From positions 1-5,604 of the forward strand of contig JAAVYQ010000074.1 in the NCBI GenBank assembly GCA_022791215.1: a stretch of 5,604 nt of DNA, read 5' to 3'. The position numbers were made by a program, and so were the translations under genes. The notes below the pieces were generated by a model. It saw only the letters and a list, made by a program, of their open reading frames with translations, did no database searches and was not told the DNA's origin. This document shows positions 4,351 through 5,604 of the stretch, piece by piece (position 1 is the stretch's first letter; each line of letters begins with the position of its first letter). Source of the DNA: Bacilli bacterium. Lineage in GTDB: Bacteria > Bacillota_I > Bacilli_A > RF39 > UBA660.

Positions 4351-4400
4351 ATATTCACAAATGTGTTCAACACACAGAAAGCTCGGTTTCGAGCTTTTTT
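4334..4400 (+). ncRNA. Candidate small RNA, about 67 nt
   Basis: A promoter at 4299-4327 and an intrinsic terminator at 4378-4400 enclose about 67 nt without a convincing gene. Possible RNA structure: the 5' hairpin from the palindrome 4332-4350 (if the start is at or before 4332); a middle hairpin TGTGT-TCA-ACACA (4362-4374), which competes with CACA-AA-TGTG (4356-4365); and the terminator stem. A 13-codon frame from ATG 4361 ends in the terminator T-run but has no ribosome site. It matches no RNA family that I know. It could instead be a residual regulatory leader whose gene was lost. The unit lies between the IS and the convergent rubrerythrin gene. Confidence 0.45.
4378..4400 (+). terminator. 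Intrinsic terminator of the small RNA unit
   Basis: AAAGCTCG (4378-4385) and CGAGCTTT (4390-4397) form a perfect 8-bp stem with loop GTTT, running into six T (4395-4400). The minus-strand side has no U-tract after the stem, so it works for rightward transcription and is not the rubrerythrin terminator. Confidence 0.85.
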
Positions 4401-4414
4401 AATTTTATAAAACT

Positions 4415-4445
4415 AAAAACCGCATCTAATTTATAGTATGCAGTC
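4415..4445 (-). terminator. Intrinsic terminator of rubrerythrin
   Basis: On the minus strand GACTGCAT (4445-4438) pairs with ATGCGGTT (4425-4418) in an 8-bp stem including G-U pairs, with an inner CTA/TAG extension and a T5 run (4419-4415). It begins 9 bases after the rubrerythrin stop. Confidence 0.75.
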
Positions 4446-4454
4446 TTAATAAAA

Positions 4455-4994
4455 TTAATAGTTATTAGCTTTTCTTTCTTGATAAGCCTTACCATGTTTA
4501 CAAACTGGACAAACATCAAGAGCTTCCTTACTTCTATAAACATGACCACAGTTTCTACAAACCCAAATAGTTTCCTCTCCAGATTTAAAAACCATATCAG
4601 ACTCAAGATTCTTAAGTAAAGTCAAAAATCTTTCTTCATGTTCCTTTTCGATAGCAGCTACACCATCAAACAAATCAGCGATATCATTAAAGCCTTCCTC
4701 ACGTGCAACTTGAGCAAACTCTTTATACATATCAGTATGTTCATAGTTTTCACCTTCAGCAGCAGCCTTTAAATTATCAGATGTACTTCCGATTTTACCA
4801 CCATTAACAAGTTTAAGCCACATTTTAGCATGTTCTTTCTCATTACGAGCAGTCTCCTCGAAAATACTTGCAATTTGTTCATAGCCTTCCTTTTTAGCTT
4901 GGCTAGCAGCATAATCATATTTATTTCTTGCTTGACTTTCACCAGCAAATGCAGCCAATAAATTAGCTTCAGTTTTAGTTCCTTTTAACTCCAT
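4455..4994 (-). CDS. rbr: Rubrerythrin, diiron peroxidase (179 aa)
   Basis: It reduces hydrogen peroxide to water in the cytoplasm of anaerobes, taking electrons from rubredoxin/NAD(P)H-linked reductases. ATG 4994 is chosen because GGAGGT (5007-5002) sits 7 bases upstream; a TTG at 5009 would put that site inside the gene. Residues 1-135 form the four-helix ferritin-like domain. By comparison with the Desulfovibrio vulgaris protein, the diiron ligands are Glu19, Glu52, His55, Glu85, Asp88, Glu116 and His119. Asp88 stands where the D. vulgaris protein has Glu97. Residues 141-179 are the rubredoxin domain with Cys146-x2-Cys149-Gly and Cys162-Pro-Val-Cys165. Length and domain order are those of a classical rubrerythrin. 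It is monocistronic, with its own terminator, and divergent from the 123-residue gene. Confidence 0.97.
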   Translation of the reverse strand: MELKGTKTEANLLAAFAGESQARNKYDYAASQAKKEGYEQIASIFEETARNEKEHAKMWLKLVNGGKIGSTSDNLKAAAEGENYEHTDMYKEFAQVAREEGFNDIADLFDGVAAIEKEHEERFLTLLKNLESDMVFKSGEETIWVCRNCGHVYRSKEALDVCPVCKHGKAYQERKANNY

Positions 4995-5013
4995 TATAAA
5001 TACCTCCAAAACA

Positions 5014-5042
5014 ATAATAACATGTACAAAGAAAAAAGTAAA
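5014..5042 (-). promoter_or_regulatory. Candidate rubrerythrin promoter
   Basis: On the minus strand TTTACT (5042-5037), a 17-bp spacer and TATTAT (5019-5014) with an upstream TG (extended -10). The predicted start near 5007 would leave a leader of only about 13 bases beginning at the Shine-Dalgarno, which is short. A more distant start is possible. No clear PerR-type operator is visible. Confidence 0.45.
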
Positions 5043-5086
5043 TTAACTTCTCAACATTTGAATAAAATTAATATAAGGTGATAAAT

Positions 5087-5458
5087 ATGCAAAGCCTATT
5101 CACATTAAATCCTAAAGTATCAACAGCGCTATTCACTATTATAGGATTTATATTAATTGAAGACTTAAGTACACTTGAGCAAAACGTAGTCGGAAACTGG
5201 TTAATGCTAACTGCACAAGTAATGATAACCAATGCATCTAGCCAACAACTAATAGAAAGTTATGCAGCAGGAACAGGAATAAATATAAACTCATGTGAAA
5301 TAAAAAATACATATAATCCATTATTTTATGACATAGAAAACTTAAGAAACATAATTAGAAATATGAAACCTACAGAAATGCAAAATATATTTAACGATTT
5401 ACATAATAGATTAAATAAAATCGAAAAAATAATAAATGAAATGTATGACCATAGATAA
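5087..5458 (+). CDS. Hypothetical protein with hydrophobic N-terminal helix and C-terminal coiled coil (123 aa)
   Basis: I do not know a function. I have an impression of similar unnamed Clostridia proteins with the Glu-Gln-Asn-x2-Gly-Asn-Trp-Leu-Met-Leu pattern, but cannot verify it. ATG 5087 is chosen because AAGGTGA (5075-5081) is its ribosome site; a GTG at 5078 would lie within that site. Residues 11-24 are strongly hydrophobic (Ala, Leu, Phe, Ile, Gly), possibly a short membrane segment or a buried helix. Residues 25-50 continue as an amphipathic stretch with Glu-Gln-Asn and Gly-Asn-Trp-Leu-Met. Residues 60-80 are Gly/Asn-rich, probably a linker, with the single Cys at 70. Residues 82-120 are helical with a heptad-like Leu/Ile pattern. 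Hydrophobic head, linker and coiled tail suggest an oligomeric, perhaps membrane-associated protein; this is inference. It is divergent from rubrerythrin with 92 bases between the starts. Confidence 0.85.
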   Translation: MQSLFTLNPKVSTALFTIIGFILIEDLSTLEQNVVGNWLMLTAQVMITNASSQQLIESYAAGTGININSCEIKNTYNPLFYDIENLRNIIRNMKPTEMQNIFNDLHNRLNKIEKIINEMYDHR

Positions 5459-5560
5459 AACACTAATGCTTGAATTAAATTGAAAGTGCCCAAGTATTTA
5501 CTTTATCTTCCTTTTTAAGAAGTAATTGCCCATATAAAACGTTAAAGAAGCACTAAAAAA

Positions 5561-5593
5561 TTGAATTTTTTATAAAGTGTGGTATACTACCAC
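5561..5593 (+). promoter_or_regulatory. Promoter with overlapping dyad operator at the window's right edge
   Basis: TTGAAT (5561-5566; 4/6) and TATACT (5583-5588; 5/6) are 16 bp apart. A perfect dyad, GTGGTA-TAC-TACCAC (5579-5593), covers the -10 box. The half-site with GGT...ACC resembles GntR-superfamily operators (for example FadR- and NagR-type sites). This suggests repression of a gene starting beyond 5604. Just upstream, AAAAAATT-G-AATTTTTT (5555-5571) is a second perfect palindrome overlapping the -35. Between the stop at 5458 and this point I see no gene and only a weak hairpin (TTACTT 5498-5503 with AAGTAA 5520-5525). Confidence 0.6.
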
Positions 5594-5604
5594 TTGTATG
5601 GAAA

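Noticed and set aside
4341..4436. 31-codon plus-strand frame from ATG 4341 through the small RNA terminator
   Set aside because: There is no ribosome site, it crosses a strong terminator, and its composition is unlike the neighbours.
4367..4606. Minus-strand open frame of 79 codons overlapping the rubrerythrin 3' end
   Set aside because: It is out of frame with the rubredoxin domain and runs through the rubrerythrin terminator.
4995..5009. TTG start of rubrerythrin five codons earlier
   Set aside because: It would place the GGAGGT ribosome site inside the gene, and rubrerythrins normally begin close to the Lys-Gly-x-x-Thr-Glu motif.

Overview
The window is very A+T-rich (by eye clearly more than 70%). 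It has Gram-positive-style Shine-Dalgarno sequences (AAGGAGA, GGAGGT), short U-tract terminators, TGG for tryptophan and TGA used as a stop. A rubrerythrin and an IS30-type transposase of a kind I associate with anaerobic gut Firmicutes point to a low-GC anaerobic member of the Bacillota (Clostridia, or a related class using the standard code). Genus-level placement is not possible from this sequence.

Layout from left to right. (1) 97-1523 holds two translationally coupled genes of unknown function that overlap by ATGA. Both encode a charged helical N-terminus followed by a Cys-x-His ... Cys-x2-Cys zinc-site pattern, so they look like diverged relatives. (2) 1662-1866 is a complete tRNA-Cys(GCA) unit: sigma-A promoter, tRNA with encoded CCA, and a 15-bp-stem terminator. 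(3) 1895-2170 encodes a 91-residue protein of unknown function whose ribosome site lies just behind that terminator. (4) About 2227-4271 is an IS30-family insertion sequence of about 2.05 kb, roughly twice the usual IS30 size. It has 25-bp imperfect terminal inverted repeats (22/25 matching). It carries three overlapping or coupled minus-strand genes: a 64-residue acidic protein, the 452-residue transposase, and a 48-residue protein read from the transposase 3' end. (5) 4299-4400 is a promoter-to-terminator unit with no convincing ORF, a candidate small RNA of about 67 nt. (6) 4455-4994 (minus) is rubrerythrin, with its own terminator. (7) 5087-5458 is a divergently transcribed 123-residue protein of unknown function. 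(8) The last 45 bases hold a promoter overlapped by a perfect dyad, GTGGTA-TAC-TACCAC, probably the regulated promoter of a gene just outside the window.

The most interesting region is the insertion sequence. Besides its terminal repeats it has five further internal copies of a 14-bp core (consensus ACTAAATTCCCGTT, with ACTTATGTCCCGTT on the left). Three copies, including the terminal one, lie at the left end and four at the right. One right-hand copy contains the -35 hexamer of the element's own promoter, and one left-hand copy is the loop of the element's 17-bp-stem terminator. This suggests a transposase that binds several sites per end and may regulate its own operon. The two small accessory genes have no function I recognise. 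Whether the architecture is new cannot be settled without a database search.
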